The notes beneath the pieces were generated by a model, which ran no database searches, was not told where the DNA came from, and saw only the letters and a list, made by a program, of their open reading frames with translations. Below are positions 45,101 to 58,258 of a stretch of 64,000 nucleotides of DNA, in pieces. Origin of the DNA: Balamuthia mandrillaris (taxonomy: Eukaryota > Discosea > Longamoebia > Balamuthiidae); the NCBI GenBank assembly GCA_031835245.1, contig JAVKOQ010000283.1, positions 1-64,000 on the forward strand. The letters are read 5' to 3'. Positions within the stretch are counted from its first letter, which is position 1; each line of letters opens with the position of its first letter. The position numbers and the translations under genes were made by a program.

Positions 45101-48100
45101 ACTTGGTCTTGTGATGCCAACGGAGCATGCCAGAAGACCAACGTGGAAGATCCTTGCGATGAGGACGCAGAGTGTTGGACATGGAGCTGCGATGCTAACG
45201 GAGCATGCAAGAAGACCAATGTGGCTGACCCTTGCGAGGAGGACACAGAGTGTTGGACATGGGGTTGTGATGCCAACGGAGCATGCAAGAAGACCAACGT
45301 GGCCAATCCTTGTGATGAAGACACGGACTGTTGGACATGGAGCTGCGATGCCAACGGAGCGTGCTGGAGACCAATCGTGGTTAATTCTTGCGAGGGGATA
45401 CGGTTGTTGGACATGGAGCTGTGATGCCAACGGAGCATGCAAGAAAACGGATGTAGCAGAACCGTGTGATGAAGACACGGACTGTTGGACATGGAGCTTC
45501 GATGCCAACGGAGCCTGCCAGAAGACCAACGTGGCTGATCCTTGTGATGAGGACACGGACTGTTGGACTTGGGGCTGCGACGCCAATGGCGCTTGCAAGA
45601 AGACCAACGTGGCCAATCCTTGTGATGAAGACACGGACTGTTGGACTTGGAGCTGTGATGCCAACGGAGCGCCAGAAGGACCAACGGGAGGCCTTGTGAT
45701 GAGGACACGGATTGTTGGACTTGGGGCTGTGATGCCAGCGGAGCATGCCAGAAGACCAACGTGGAGGGTCCTTGTGATGAGGACACGGATTGTTGGACTT
45801 GGGGCTGCGATGCCAACGGAGCTTGCCAGAAGACCAATGTGGCCAATCCTTGTGATGAGGACACGGACTGTTGGACGTGGAGCTGTGATACCAATGGAGC
45901 ATGCAAGAAGACCAACGTGGAGGATCCTTGCGATGAGGACACAGATTGTTGGACTTGGGGCTGCGATGCCAACGGAGCCTGCAAGAAGACCAACGCGGCC
46001 AACTCTTGTGATGAGGACACAGAATGCTGGACATGGAGCTGTGATGCCAACGGAGAGTGCCAAAAGAGGGATGTGGAAGACCCTTGTGAGGAGGACACAG
46101 AGTGTTGGACTTGGAGCTGTGATGCCAACGGAGCATGCCAGAAGACCGACCTGGAAGACCCTTGCGATGAGGACACGGACTGTTGGACATGGGGTTGTGA
46201 TGCCAACGGAGCTTGCCAGAAGACCAACGTGGAGGATCCTTGTAATGAAGACACGGATTGCTGGACATGGGGCTGTGATGCCAATGGAGCGTGCCAGAAG
46301 ACCGACGTGGCCAACCCTTGCGATGAGGACACGGATTGTTGGACTGAGCTGCGATGCCAACGGAGCTTGCCAAAAGACCAACGTGGAAGACCCTGAGGAG
46401 GATACAGAGTGCTGGACACTGGGGCTGTGATGCCAACGGAGTGATGCAAGAAGACCAACGTGGCCAACCTGTGTGATGCAGACACGGGATTGTTGACTTT
46501 GGGTTACGTGGGGCGAAGACCAACGTGGCTGACCCTTGAGATGAGGACACGGATTGTTGGACTTGGAGCTGCGATGCCAACGGAGCTTGCCAGAAGATGG
46601 ATGTAGCAGAACCGTGTGATGAGGATACTGCTTGCTGGACATGGGGTTGCGATGCCAACGGAGCATGCAAGAAGACGGATGTGGCTGATCCTTGTGATGA
46701 GGACACAGAGTGTTGGACTTGGGGCTGTGATGCCAACGGAGCTTGCCAGAAGAAAATGGATGTGGAAGATCCTTGTGATGAGGACACGGAGTGTTGGACT
46801 TGGGGTTGTGATGCCAACGGAGCATGCAAGAAGACCAACGTGGCAGATCCTTGTGATGAAGACACGGACTGTTGGACTTGGGGCTGCGATGCCAACGGAG
46901 CATGCAAGAAGACCAATGTGGCTGACCCTTGTGATGAGGACACGGATTGTTGGACGTGGAGTTGCGATGCCAACGGAGCGTGCCAGAAGACCAACGTGGC
47001 TGACCCTTGTGATGAGGACACGGATTGTTGGACATGGAGCTGCGATGCCAACGGAGCTTGCCAGAAGACGGATGTAGCAGAACCGTGTGATGAGGACACG
47101 GATTGCTGGACATGGGGTTGTGATGCCAACGGAGCATGCAAGAAAACGGATGTGGCCAACCCTTGTCATGAGGACACGGATTGCTGGACGTGGGGTTGTG
47201 ATGCCAACGGAGCGTGCAAGAAAACGGATGTGGCCAACCCTTGTGATGAAGACACGGACTGTTGGACTTGGGGCTGTGATGCCAACGGAGCTTGCCAGAA
47301 GACCAACGTGGCTGATCCTTGCGATGAGGACACGGATTGTTGGACATGGAGCTGCGATGCCAACGGAGCCTGTCAAAAGGAGGACGTTGACGAGCCTTGT
47401 CCTGACAACACCCAATGCTGGACCTTCAGCTGCGATGAGAATGGCTCTTGCCAACAGGAAGATGTGGAGAATCCTTGCCCTGAAGACACCCAATGCTGGA
47501 CATACTCCTGTGATGAGGATGGACAATGCCGACCTTCCGTCAGAGAGGACTGGAGTTGCGTGCCAGCAGAGGACGCGTGCAACACTTTCCAGTGCTCCTT
47601 GGAGTCCTCCACCTGCCAAGCCAAACCCAAGACCCCTCCCTCTTGTGGAGAGTTGGAGGAATATGATCCTCTGACATGCACCTGCCGATGCGCCACCTCC
47701 TGTCTTCCTCCTCAAGAGTTGGATGAAGAGAGTTGTCAGTGTTTCTGCCCAGAAGCCAGCACGGAGGCTCAATCGGAGGACCACTGTGAGGCTCCATTCC
47801 AGTTCCAGCAGAGCAGCTGTTCTTGTATCTGTCCCGAGGAACAACTCTCTCAATCCTGTTCCGCCGCTCAGATATTCAACTCAACAAGCTGTGCGTGCGA
47901 ATGTCCTCGAGGAGATATAATGGATGAGAGCGGCTCTTGGGAGTATTACACCAAGGAGTCCTGCGAGGCTGAAGGGCATACTTTCGACGAGACCGAATGC
48001 GTGTGCATTGTGAGCCCAGGAGGAGGCGGCGGAGGAGGCGGAGTGCCAGTGGGAGCTGTTGCAGGCGGCGTCGCAGGTGCGGTGGCTGCAGGAGCTGCGG

Positions 48101-48255
48101 CAGCTGGCGCTTTGACCTTGTACTTCAAGAAGAGGAAGAAGGCCCCTATGGAAGATTCCATAGCAGGACACGTGATGGATGTTGCCATGGCCAACACTAA
48201 CGCCCTGTACGAGGCCAGTGGCCAAACCATGGAGAATCCTCTCTTTGGGCAATAA
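41351..48255 (+). CDS. Sib-like adhesion receptor, right copy (expanded repeat array)
   Basis: Exons 41351-41561, 41743-41864, 42002-42105, 42208-42343, 42430-42745, 42951-43223 and 43678-48255. A signal peptide (about residues 1-26) leads into IEYPDLPTPNRTPNMVTYP and a roughly 480-residue ectodomain with AIFLSGLETNEPSTEHQENI, VFTEPHYNW and FVRSGGNFFAQC, the last resembling a BPL_N/GATase1 nucleophile elbow (inference). About 39 copies of a 26-residue, four-Cys, CTDC-like repeat follow. Then come CxCxC-type modules, a Gly/Ala helix (VPVGAVAGGVAGAVAAGAAA) and a cytosolic tail NALYEASGQTMENPLFGQ with an NPxF motif, as in integrin-beta-like Sib proteins that bind talin. The exon 5 donor could also be 6 bp earlier. 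Single-base indels and one stop break the frame inside the array (44.6, 44.8-45.0, 45.4, 45.7 and 46.35-46.55 kb); the flanks are intact. A full-length product is therefore uncertain. Confidence 0.75.
44389..47394 (+). repeat. 78-bp coding tandem repeat array (about 39 CTDC-like units)
   Basis: Each unit encodes 26 residues of the type PCDEDTDCWTWGCDANGAC plus QKTNVA, with four cysteines. Units differ mainly at DTD/DTE, WTWG/WTWS, CQKT/CKKT and NVA/DVE, so sub-families can be followed. The left copy has only about two such units. Several units between 44.8 and 45.0 kb are badly degraded. Confidence 0.92.
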
Positions 48256-48553
48256 GTAAGCTTGAACAGGCCATCACGCTTTTTTCTTCTTTTTGTATGA
48301 ATGTGCAATTATTTTATTTCTTTCTTTTTTTTTTTTGCTGGAATTTTATGCTTTTTTTTCTGCTTTGCTAAAATACTTTTTACTCCTTCAAATATATTTG
48401 CCTATTGCTTCCCTTTCTAGTTTCGTTTTTTTTTTTGAAAAATAACATTACAGGATATTCTTAACTATAAAACAATTTCTATACAAAAAACGATTATTCT
48501 CTGATGGTACCAAAAGTCTTCCAACGGGTTGCTTGTTGTTGTTAATGTTATTG
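48256..48553. other. Intergenic region between convergent genes, right arm
   Basis: T-rich sequence holding the 3' ends of the right adhesin and the second frizzled-like gene. No gene is seen. Confidence 0.6.
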
Positions 48554-50039
48554 TTACGGCTCGTCACCACCGTCCCCGGTAGAGCCGCTCAGCTGCTTTC
48601 CTTTCACTCGATTTACTTTGCCCGTGCCTTGCTTTTCCATGCTTGGTTCGGTGCTGCCTGCCGAAGAGCTTGATAAGAGGGAGCCGGTGGTAATGAGCGT
48701 CCACCAGGCGCGGTAGATGCGACGGCTGGTACCAAAGATGAAGAAGACGAAGATGCCCTGACCTGCAAAGTTGAACGCCGCCAACACCCAAAGCGGATAG
48801 TTAATCTGCAGGTTTAGTAGTTATAGTTTAGTGCCGGATGTGGAGAACAAAGAGTGAAACAGCGATAACAAGAGTAAAGGAATGATGGAAAGAAAGAAAT
48901 GTACCTCCGAAGATATTGTACAAGTGACCCGAGACTCCTCTGGAACGGGAACGCCGATCTTCTCGTGGTAGTTCTCAACTGCAGACTTCCGGAAGAGACA
49001 ACCGATGTGCTCTTCGTAGGCATCGTACTGGTCGTTTCTTCGGTTTACGAAGTCCAACTGGAATGCGAACAGGAAGATGCAGACCCAGATGTATAACCCC
49101 AAGAAGGCAAAGATCCTCCACTGGCCTTTCACAAACGTCCAGCAACCTCTCAACCCAGACTCCTGTCGAAGCTGGAGGATGATTACCACAATGATCAAGC
49201 TCATGCCAATGGCAATGCACGCCACCACAGGCATCCAGAACAGCATAAAGTTCCACAAATTGGTTGTGTCTCCTTCGGTTGCAATGCCGTCGCCTTCTCC
49301 GATGGTGAACGTCAGTTCGGTGGACTCCACAGTTGAGTGGATGGTGCACCACAAGTCCGATCCGTTGGATCCGATGCGCTCTGCTCCCAAGCCGATGATC
49401 AAGGGAATCAACGGTAGAACCCAGGCGACGGAGTGATAGCACACCATCATGATCTTCGCCGTCGATCCTTTCTTCCAGTCGATGCCTTTGGCAGCGAAGA
49501 TCATCATGATGAAAATGTTGAAGCAGATGACCAACCACCATAACACTGCCGCTATGAAGAAGTACACCACCAGCATTCCTTGCACCGTGCATGCTCCATC
49601 CCCGAAGTAGTTTGGCTCCTCTTCGTTGTCGCACAACATTTCTTTTGTGCCATCGGGAAGCAAGCTGGCCAAGCAGAAGGCGAAGGAGAAGCACATGATG
49701 GCGATGAAGAAGAACAGGGACAGGTGGTTGGGGAACTTTCTTCTTGAGCTATCCACGAGGTAGGTGATGATAAGGAAGGCCATCAATACCAAACTGATCC
49801 AGGAGACACCGCTCATCATGTCCGTGATGGTGTCGAACTCTTTGTCCTCCAACAGTGGCTCTGGACAGTCGAAAGCACACTCATTGCTCCCTTCTTGATG
49901 CATTCCAGTTGGACAATGGAATGCAACAATGTCTGTTTTTCATTCCACAGCGTTTGTTTAGTCGAATGAAGACGACAAAGTAGAAGCAGAAGAAGAAAAA
50001 ACAGAGGCACAAGAAGGAGAAGAAGAAGATAGAGAAGAA

Positions 50040-50074
<35 letters not shown>

Positions 50075-51113
50075 AGAACATGAAGAATAATATGATGAAC
50101 AAGAAGAAGAACAAGAACAAGAAGAATAAGATGATGAACAAGAACAAGAACAAGAACAAGAACAAGAACAAGAACAAGAACAAGAACAAGAACAAGAACA
50201 AGAACAAGAACAAGAACAAGAACAAGAACAAGAACAAGAACAAGAACAAGAAGAACAAGAAGAACAAGAAGCAGAAGAAGAAGAAACAATTCCTAGACGA
50301 GAAAGAAAAACGTAAACGATAAAGAAGGGAACATACAAGAAATGTCGCGACTGCCATCGTAGCACTCATACTCATACTCCCAGGTGTCACCATTGGGAGC
50401 AATCGCCTGCACCGTCACGTTGCCGTAGGGAAAGATCTGATAAATGGTCTCTCCAAAGAAGATGGCGTTCGGCCTGTCGCAGTTGAGGTACTCGTCGTGG
50501 AACTCCTCCGGGACGGTGGGGGCACAGGGGGCATTGTGCTCCTCGCAGAGGAAGTTGCAAGCGTAGCGACCGACCCTGGCCACTTGGTCGGGGGTGTAGC
50601 TGTCCGGGTCAGCCTCGGGGGAGAGCAGCTCGACGCACTCGCGGAAGTAGGTCGGGCACAAGTACCTCGCCGATGTCACTCGGCACGCCGTGTTGGCAAT
50701 GTAAGGAAGGGAAGAGCTGTTACAGGTTTGTGAGAAAGAGGCGGGACAAAGAAGAATGGCAAGAGGAACACAAACCCAATGGCAGCCTCTTGCCACACTT
50801 CAAAGCCGTCGCCGGTGACATTGGGGAGCTTCACGCCGGGCACGTAGTAGACCATGTCGTAGGTGAGGTACTCCCCGCAGCCCGAGTCCCCAAAGTCTAT
50901 CCCGCTTTTGTTCACGCAGATGGCATCCGGGTGGGAGGGGGCCAGGAGCTCGTCGTAGACGCCCGCTGTGTCGGCCGGGCGGCAGCCTGTTAGGAGCCAG
51001 GTGGGGGGTTTTTTAGCCACAGGAGGGAAACCAACAGAGAGGGAAGTTGAAAGAAGCAAACCAAGAAGAGACAAAAACAACAAGAATGCCAAGCAAAGAG
51101 CCGGTGCCCTCAT
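48554..51113 (-). CDS. Frizzled/smoothened-like receptor, right copy
   Basis: Minus-strand exons 51113-51062, 50986-50776, 50716-50337, 49932-48905 and 48805-48554 give 640 residues. The exon layout and phases match the left copy. A signal peptide (MRAPALCLAFLLFLSLLG) precedes the cysteine-rich domain (FGDSGCGEYLTYDMVYYVPG, NTACRVTSARYLCPTYFREC, YACNFLCEEHNAPC) and seven helices (RKFPNHLSLFFFIAIMCF, DGACTVQGMLVVYFF, GLYIWVCIFLFAFQLDF). The tail after helix 7 (SRRIYRAWW, then a Ser/Gly/Lys-rich end) lacks KTxxxW. By eye about two thirds of residues in the membrane part match the left copy, much less than the adhesin pair shares. Intron 3 contains an AACAAG repeat. Confidence 0.9.
50137..50267. 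repeat. (AACAAG)n microsatellite in an intron of the right frizzled-like gene
   Basis: About 20 hexamer copies flanked by GAAGAA runs. TTCTTG on the coding strand. Confidence 0.95.
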
Positions 51114-51662
51114 GGTGTGTTGTAGTTTGTGTAAGAGCGTCTTTCGAGAAGAAGACAAACAAAAACTAAGGGCTATCTTTCCCTCTCGCCTGGCCATCAT
51201 CAGGCTAACTGGAAAGTTTTGTGTGAACACCGCAACCCATGGGAGGGAGCGGTGCACTGTAAGTATGATTGCGGGTGCTCAATGTCCATTCCGGACCGCA
51301 ATCATCTGTATACATTAAGCACGCCCACCAATGGGAGGGTGCCCACCCCATCTGATGAGAGACCTGCTAGGCTCCCTTTTTGTAATAGCTTGTCCCTGGA
51401 CAACCGGCCATCGCAGATGCTTAACTCTTTTGCACAAGTATCTTGGCAGGGTCATCTTGACCGAGCAAACTTGCTTGTTTTAGGGAGATAAATGCTTTGC
51501 CTGAGTGGGGTTGTTAGAGTAAGTGCCCCTCCCTCTCTTTTCTTTCTTCTCTCTTCTCGCTTCTTTCCTCTTCTAAGTGTCTCCCTCTGTTTCTCTCTCT
51601 CTCTCTCTATCTTCTTCTTTCTGTTGTGCGAGAGAAAGAAAGGAATGGCGAAGGCACAGCGT
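51114..51662. other. Intergenic region with strong inverted repeats
   Basis: This gap between two minus-strand genes is GC-richer than most spacers. Three hairpin-forming elements lie within about 150 bp (see the separate entry and finding). No open frame of note. Confidence 0.5.
51265..51403. other. Cluster of three predicted hairpins, possible structured RNA or short mobile-element remnant
   Basis: A perfect 10-bp inverted repeat (ATGATTGCGG at 51265-51274 and CCGCAATCAT at 51296-51305) is followed by GGGTGCCCACCC near 51337 and TTGTCC-CT-GGACAA at 51390-51403. A related direct motif ATGGGAGGG occurs at about 51239 and 51331. No known RNA family was recognised. Confidence 0.35.
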
Positions 51663-53301
<1,639 letters not shown>

Positions 53302-53685
53302 CTCTCTATCTCCGTCTTCCCAGCGCTATATTGAAAATATGCAAAGAATGTTATAGCATTTTTGGCATTTTTGGCATTACTGGACACGTCACCATTTGGA
53401 ACAAAACTAAAATTGTGAACGGTCGGAGTTGATCCTGCGGCAGGGGTTCAGAAATCATTTAAAAAAATATATAAAAAAAATTGGTTCTAAAGGTTTTAAA
53501 ATATTAACAAATTTAAAACGAATAACATATTTTATTGCCTGATAGGAAAAGGCCTTCTTGTTTGTTATGGGTTGTAGAAAATGTGAAACAGCTTAAAAAC
53601 ACAAAAAACAAAAATGTACATTTTTTTTTATTTCCTGAGCAAGGCAAAGAAGAAAAAGGAGTTAAAAAAAGGAGGCCTTCGCGGC
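53302..53685. other. Intergenic A/T-rich region
   Basis: Spacer between two minus-strand genes with A/T runs. It contains GGTTGATCC-like and other short motifs but no gene. Confidence 0.55.
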
Positions 53686-56210
53686 TCAATGGTGACGCTG
53701 AGCGCGCGGCAGGTAGGGCAGCATTCTCACCAACAACCGATCGAACATTCGGTCCACCAATCGGTCCAACATGGGTCCCGTCCTCTGCCCCATCGCAGCG
53801 CAGCTGCTGCCCACGAACACGCTCAGCACGAGGTCGACGCTCCAGTGAAGACGAAGCGCCAATGCTAAAAAGAGCTGCCAAGCAACGACGGCTATGATCG
53901 ATATCTTGATGACCGTTTGCCACGTTGGAAGAGTATTCTGAATTTTGTGGATGAACGTCGATTTTCGTTGAGTCGTTTCGTCCTCCTGTTCGCCTCCTTT
54001 GAGAGAAGAATGCGGAGAAGAAGAAGAAGAGGCGAGTGGGGAGAGGGCTTTGGTTACATTGGGAATGGAGGAAGGGGGAAGGGACCAGCGTTTGGAGGTA
54101 GGGAGCTGTAGGAAGGAAAGAGAAAAGGCGGAAGTGGAGTCGGAGTAATGCTCTTTGAGGAGTTGGAAGATGGTAATGCAGCTCAGTACGCTCGTTGCTA
54201 TTGTTGTTTTTCACAGAGTGAAAGCAAAATGTTAATATTTAAAAATATGTCTTTTAAAGAAGAGAAGAAAAGAAGGAAAGAAAAGAAGAAAAACAAAAGC
54301 AAGCACATATAAGTTGAAAGAGGTAATTATAACATACCAACAGCCAAAGAAACAAGGTAATGACTCTCCGAAAGGTCATACTTGAACGTAAACATCGGTA
54401 CTCTGGTCGCCATACTGTCATCCTCATAACCATTCTCCTCTGTTCGCCACCAAATCAGCCCTCCCTCCACAAACGAAGAAGAGGAAAAAGGAGCCGGCAA
54501 AGAGCAAATCGTTTGCAGCAAAACTTTCGTCCAGTGAACCAAAACGAGAGCCACCAAAGGAGAGAGACTGTGCCCAAAAGTGCCCAACATCAAAAGAAAG
54601 AGCACCAATCCGTCGATCAAAAGAGAAGAAGTGACTATCAGGACGTCCGTTTTTGCTTGATGGCGTAGCAGGTATTCGGAGAGAGGAGAAAGAACATTCA
54701 AAAGTTTGTCTCTAGGAAGAAACGCAGAAGCATAAGTAGAAGAAACATCCGAAGATAGAAGAGAAGCTGGACAAGAAGAGGATGATGATGAAGCAGAAGC
54801 AGAATGAGAAGGAGGAGAAGAAGATTCGTCGGAAGGAAGCCAAGGAGCGCGAATCCAAGGATAGGAAAATGCAAATGGGGCAGAGTAGGAAGATGGAGAA
54901 GGCAGGGAAGAAGATGGAAGAGATGAAGGTGGAGAAGGAGGTGAATCATTATCTTTGGATGAAGGTTCGTTAACGGAAGCAGAGGGAGTAAATGTAGAAG
55001 AAGATGGATAAGGAGAAGAAGAATGAGATGAAGAGGAGAGGATAGCGGCAAAGGCTGGAGAAAGATATGGCTTGAACACGAAAAACCAGAAAAGGAGTGC
55101 GAAAGCCACAAGAACAACTCTGAATGCACTGTGTAAAAACTTGGTCCAAGACACCTCCCTGTTTTTTTTAGGATGATGAAAGCGTGTAGAATGAGAAGAA
55201 CGAAGAAAAAGAGCAAGAGCAAGAGCAAGAACAATAATAACAATAGAAATGAGAACGAGGACGAGAACAAGAACCGATACGTACAAAACAATAGAGATCT
55301 TAGGCATAGACTCAGTGCGCATCAACTTCTTCCTTCTCTTCAACTCCTCTTCTTGTTTGCTTCCACCACGGCTCTTTCCAAAGGAGCCGCCCAGAATTCC
55401 ACTTCCTTTATTATTCTTTCTCTCTTCATTCATCGAAGAAAGCTCTTCTTGCTGCTGCTTCTTCTCTGTCGCCTCTTTTTGCTGTTGCTGTAATACCTTT
55501 CTACCTCCGACCCAAAGAGCAACATCCTCCTCTGATTCTCTGTCCGTATGAACCACCGCGGTTCCCATGTCCGCATAGCTAGTGTTGCTGTCTTCTTCGT
55601 TCTTCTTCGCACCCGCATCGACCTTTCCTCTGTCTTTTCCTCCTCCTCTCCCTGCTCTACTGGCAACCCACAAATCCACATCCTCCTCTGACTGTTTGTC
55701 CAAATGAATGACTGAAGTGCCCATGTCGCAGCTGCCACTCGGGGAGCCTTCTTCCTTATCATCACGGCGACGTGATCGCGGAGGAGTGGTGGCGGATCCC
55801 GTTTCTTCTCCCGTTAGCTGCTGTTCTCGTTTGCCTCCAGCGGAATGGTATTGTTGACGAGCGGCTTCTTCGCGTAGCTTGGCTCTCACCCGCTTGTATC
55901 TCGGGACATTCAGTCGGTATTCTTCCTCTTCCTTTGCTCTCCTTTTTCTCTCCTCCTCCTCATCGTCTTCCTCATCTCCCACTTCGTCTCCTTCTGCCAC
56001 CACCTCGCCTGCGGGCGGGACGTCCGTCTGAGATTCCTCCCCAAACCTGCGAATGTTTTCAAAGAGAAATTCCTCCTGCTCGAGCAGCACGCCTCTCGTC
56101 AAACTGTTCAACCCTTTGAGGCGCAGCTCCTCCTCTCGGGTCAAGGGAGGGGTCGGGCCGCCCACGATCTGGCTCTTCCTGGATTTCTTCTTCTTGTTGC
56201 GGTTCCACAT
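53686..56210 (-). CDS. Polytopic membrane protein, PAP2_C/sphingomyelin-synthase-like
   Basis: Minus-strand exons 56210-54338 and 54197-53686 give 794 residues. The first 300 are cytosolic and charged, with two copies of a DMGT(S/A)V(I/V)H motif followed by SEEDVxLWV. Then come a long Val/Leu/Ile-rich helix pair (about 325-400), a Ser/Pro-rich loop, and further helices (LIDGLVLFLLMLGTFG, VALVLVHWTKVLLQTI). Near the exon junction SESHYLVSLAV stands where sphingomyelin synthases have SGH, and in exon 2 LHWSVDLVLSV stands where they have HYxxD, so the histidine/aspartate pair of the lipid phosphotransferase site may be present. The family moves phosphocholine-type head groups between lipids. This match is by spacing and motif only and needs support. 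Exon 2 was found by frame and acceptor, and it adds the second motif. Confidence 0.62.
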
Positions 56211-56888
56211 TATTTATTTATTTTTGTGTGTGTCTTCAACGCTTTGCTACTCTTTTTGTTGTCTGGTTTGCTACTCTTTTTGTTAGTGTTGTTCCACGCT
56301 TTGCTACTCTTTTCTTGGTGTTGTTGTTGTCTGGTTTGCTACTCTTTTTTTTTTTCTTTGTGTTTTTTTTTGGTGTTTAAATTTGTCGTCGTGAAATTAG
56401 GCTTTTGGATAAGCTCTCGTGTCCTCTCTCCTATCCAAGGGGCTCTTGTCATTCAGGACGTCATGGTAATCTTCAAGAAAAAGTCCACAAATAATTGTTC
56501 TCTCTTCTCTCTTCTCTCTTCTCTCTCTCCTCTCCTTTCTCTCTCCTCTCTTCTCTCCTCTCTCCTCTCTCTTCTCTCTTCTCTCTTCTCTCTGCTCTCT
56601 GCTCTCTGCTCTCTTCTCTCTTCTCTCTTCTCTCTTCTCTCTTCTCTCTCTCTCTCTCTCTGCTCTCTGCTCTCTTCTCTCTTCTCTCTTCTCTCTTCTC
56701 TCCTCTCTCTCTCTCTGCTCTCTGCTCTCTTCTCTCTGCTCTCTTCTCTTTCTCTTCTCTCTGTCTCTTCTCTCTGCTCTCTTCTCTCTGCTCTCTTCTC
56801 TTTCTCTCTTCTCTCTGCTCTCTTCTCTCTGCTCTCTGCTCTCTTTGGTGTTGAGTTGGTTTGTTGTGTTTTGAAGATATGAACAGGA
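56211..56888. other. Intergenic region with CTCTT/CTCTG repeats
   Basis: T-rich sequence with repeated GTTTGCTACTCTTT blocks at 56240-56350, then about 340 bp of CTCTT/CTCTGCT repeats. No gene is seen. Confidence 0.6.
56499..56843. repeat. CTCTT/CTCTGCT minisatellite
   Basis: Pyrimidine-rich repeats directly downstream of the alpha-galactosidase stop codon. The complement is the GAGAGCAGA motif seen in introns elsewhere in the window. Confidence 0.93.
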
Positions 56889-58226
56889 TTACAGAGGACG
56901 AGAGGTGAAGCGAGCCATCACGGAACCTCCCAGGGGAGGTACCCCAAAGGCGGTGAAGCCCTTGGCCACAGCGATGGTCCCGTTGTTGGTGTGCCTCCAC
57001 AGGTCTCTCACGTACAGGCTTGAAGAGCTGTCGAATCCCATCAAGGAGAAACAATCGGCATCGCAAGTGACATCCGCTGTCACGTTGGCGTTGTTGAGAA
57101 AGACAACAGCCCAACCGCCTCCATTCTCATCCGATAACAGGCGCCCTGTTTTCGTTAAAGCGTAAACAGCGACTGGTTAAAACAATAGCCAAGGAGGAAA
57201 GCAAAAAAAGAATGCATACCCCAAATGTTTTGAGGAGAGCCGGCTTGAAGAGAGGAGCCACTCAAGCGGATGCCCTGAAGGCCCATAGGATCCTGGTCAA
57301 CGGCGATGACCTCCACGTTGCTGTAGGTTTCCAGGTCGAACGCGTTTAAGTTGCGAATGTTGGAGCCGATGAGAAGAGGCGCCGCCAAAACGGACCACAT
57401 TGAAAACATTGTCCTGCTTTGGTCCTATCGTGTTTTTTTTTTCCAAGGTATTTGTTTAGCACAAGCACAGGTGAAAAAGAAAGAAAACCAAACCTGAGTA
57501 AGGTAATAGGCAGTCGCTGGATCAGAGCCAATCAACATGTCTGGATCATTCCTTTAAGGGATGCGAATCATGAGGAATTGGTCAGCAAGTAATGATAAGC
57601 AAGAGCAAGAGATACAAAGAAAAGCAAAGAGTAAAGAAAGAAAAACAAATATAAGAAAGGGAGAAAAAGAATCAACCATGCTCCTGGTTGTGCATAAGCG
57701 CCCAAATTCACGCTTGTATCTATGGCTCTCAAAACGGTCCTCCAGCTCGAAGCATCTCCGGCAATGCGCCAGCTGTTGCCTAGCGCAGCACCAACAGGAG
57801 CATACCATGACTGCCATCCGCAGAGAGAGAAGTAGATGTGACGCCCTGTTGCGTTTAAAGCATCGCGCATAAGAGCATACCTATAACGTTTCAATGTGGA
57901 GAGTGAATATTATAAAGCCAGAAAAAAAAAATAAAACAGGCAAGAAGAAACACACTGAGCAAACGCGGTGGGAGGGTCAGTGGGAGCGAAACAAGAGTCC
58001 TCTTTGAGGTAATCCACACCCCACATGGCGTAGGTTTTGGCATCGATCGTTTCATAGCCAAAAGATCCTTAAGAGGTTTTGATAAGTAAGCTGAGAACAT
58101 CATACCAAAAGACTGAAACCACTAGAAAGAAGGAAGAAGGAAGAAGGAAGAAGGAAGAAAGAAAGGAAGAAAGAAACGACAAGAAAGAAACGACAAGAAA
58201 CGACAAGAAACAACAAGAAACGATAA

Positions 58227-58258
<32 letters not shown>

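Larger units (their letters stand above)
33690..51113. repeat. Inverted segmental duplication: two frizzled-like/adhesin gene pairs
   Basis: The left arm (33690-40357) holds a plus-strand frizzled-like gene and a minus-strand adhesin. The right arm (41351-51113) holds the same two genes in mirror order and orientation. Exon numbers, phases and most exon lengths are shared between arms: adhesin exons of 211, 104, 136 and 273 bp occur in both. The centre is the 993-bp gap between the two adhesin start codons. Confidence 0.9.

Noticed and set aside
44846..47347. Very long open frame (about 830 codons) on the minus strand opposite the adhesin repeat array
   Set aside because: It is the antisense of 78-bp coding repeats, whose length divisible by 3 keeps antisense frames open. 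The sense frame has conserved cysteines and a matching paralogue.
44389..47394. CRISPR-like regular repeats
   Set aside because: Units are contiguous 78-bp coding repeats without unique spacers.
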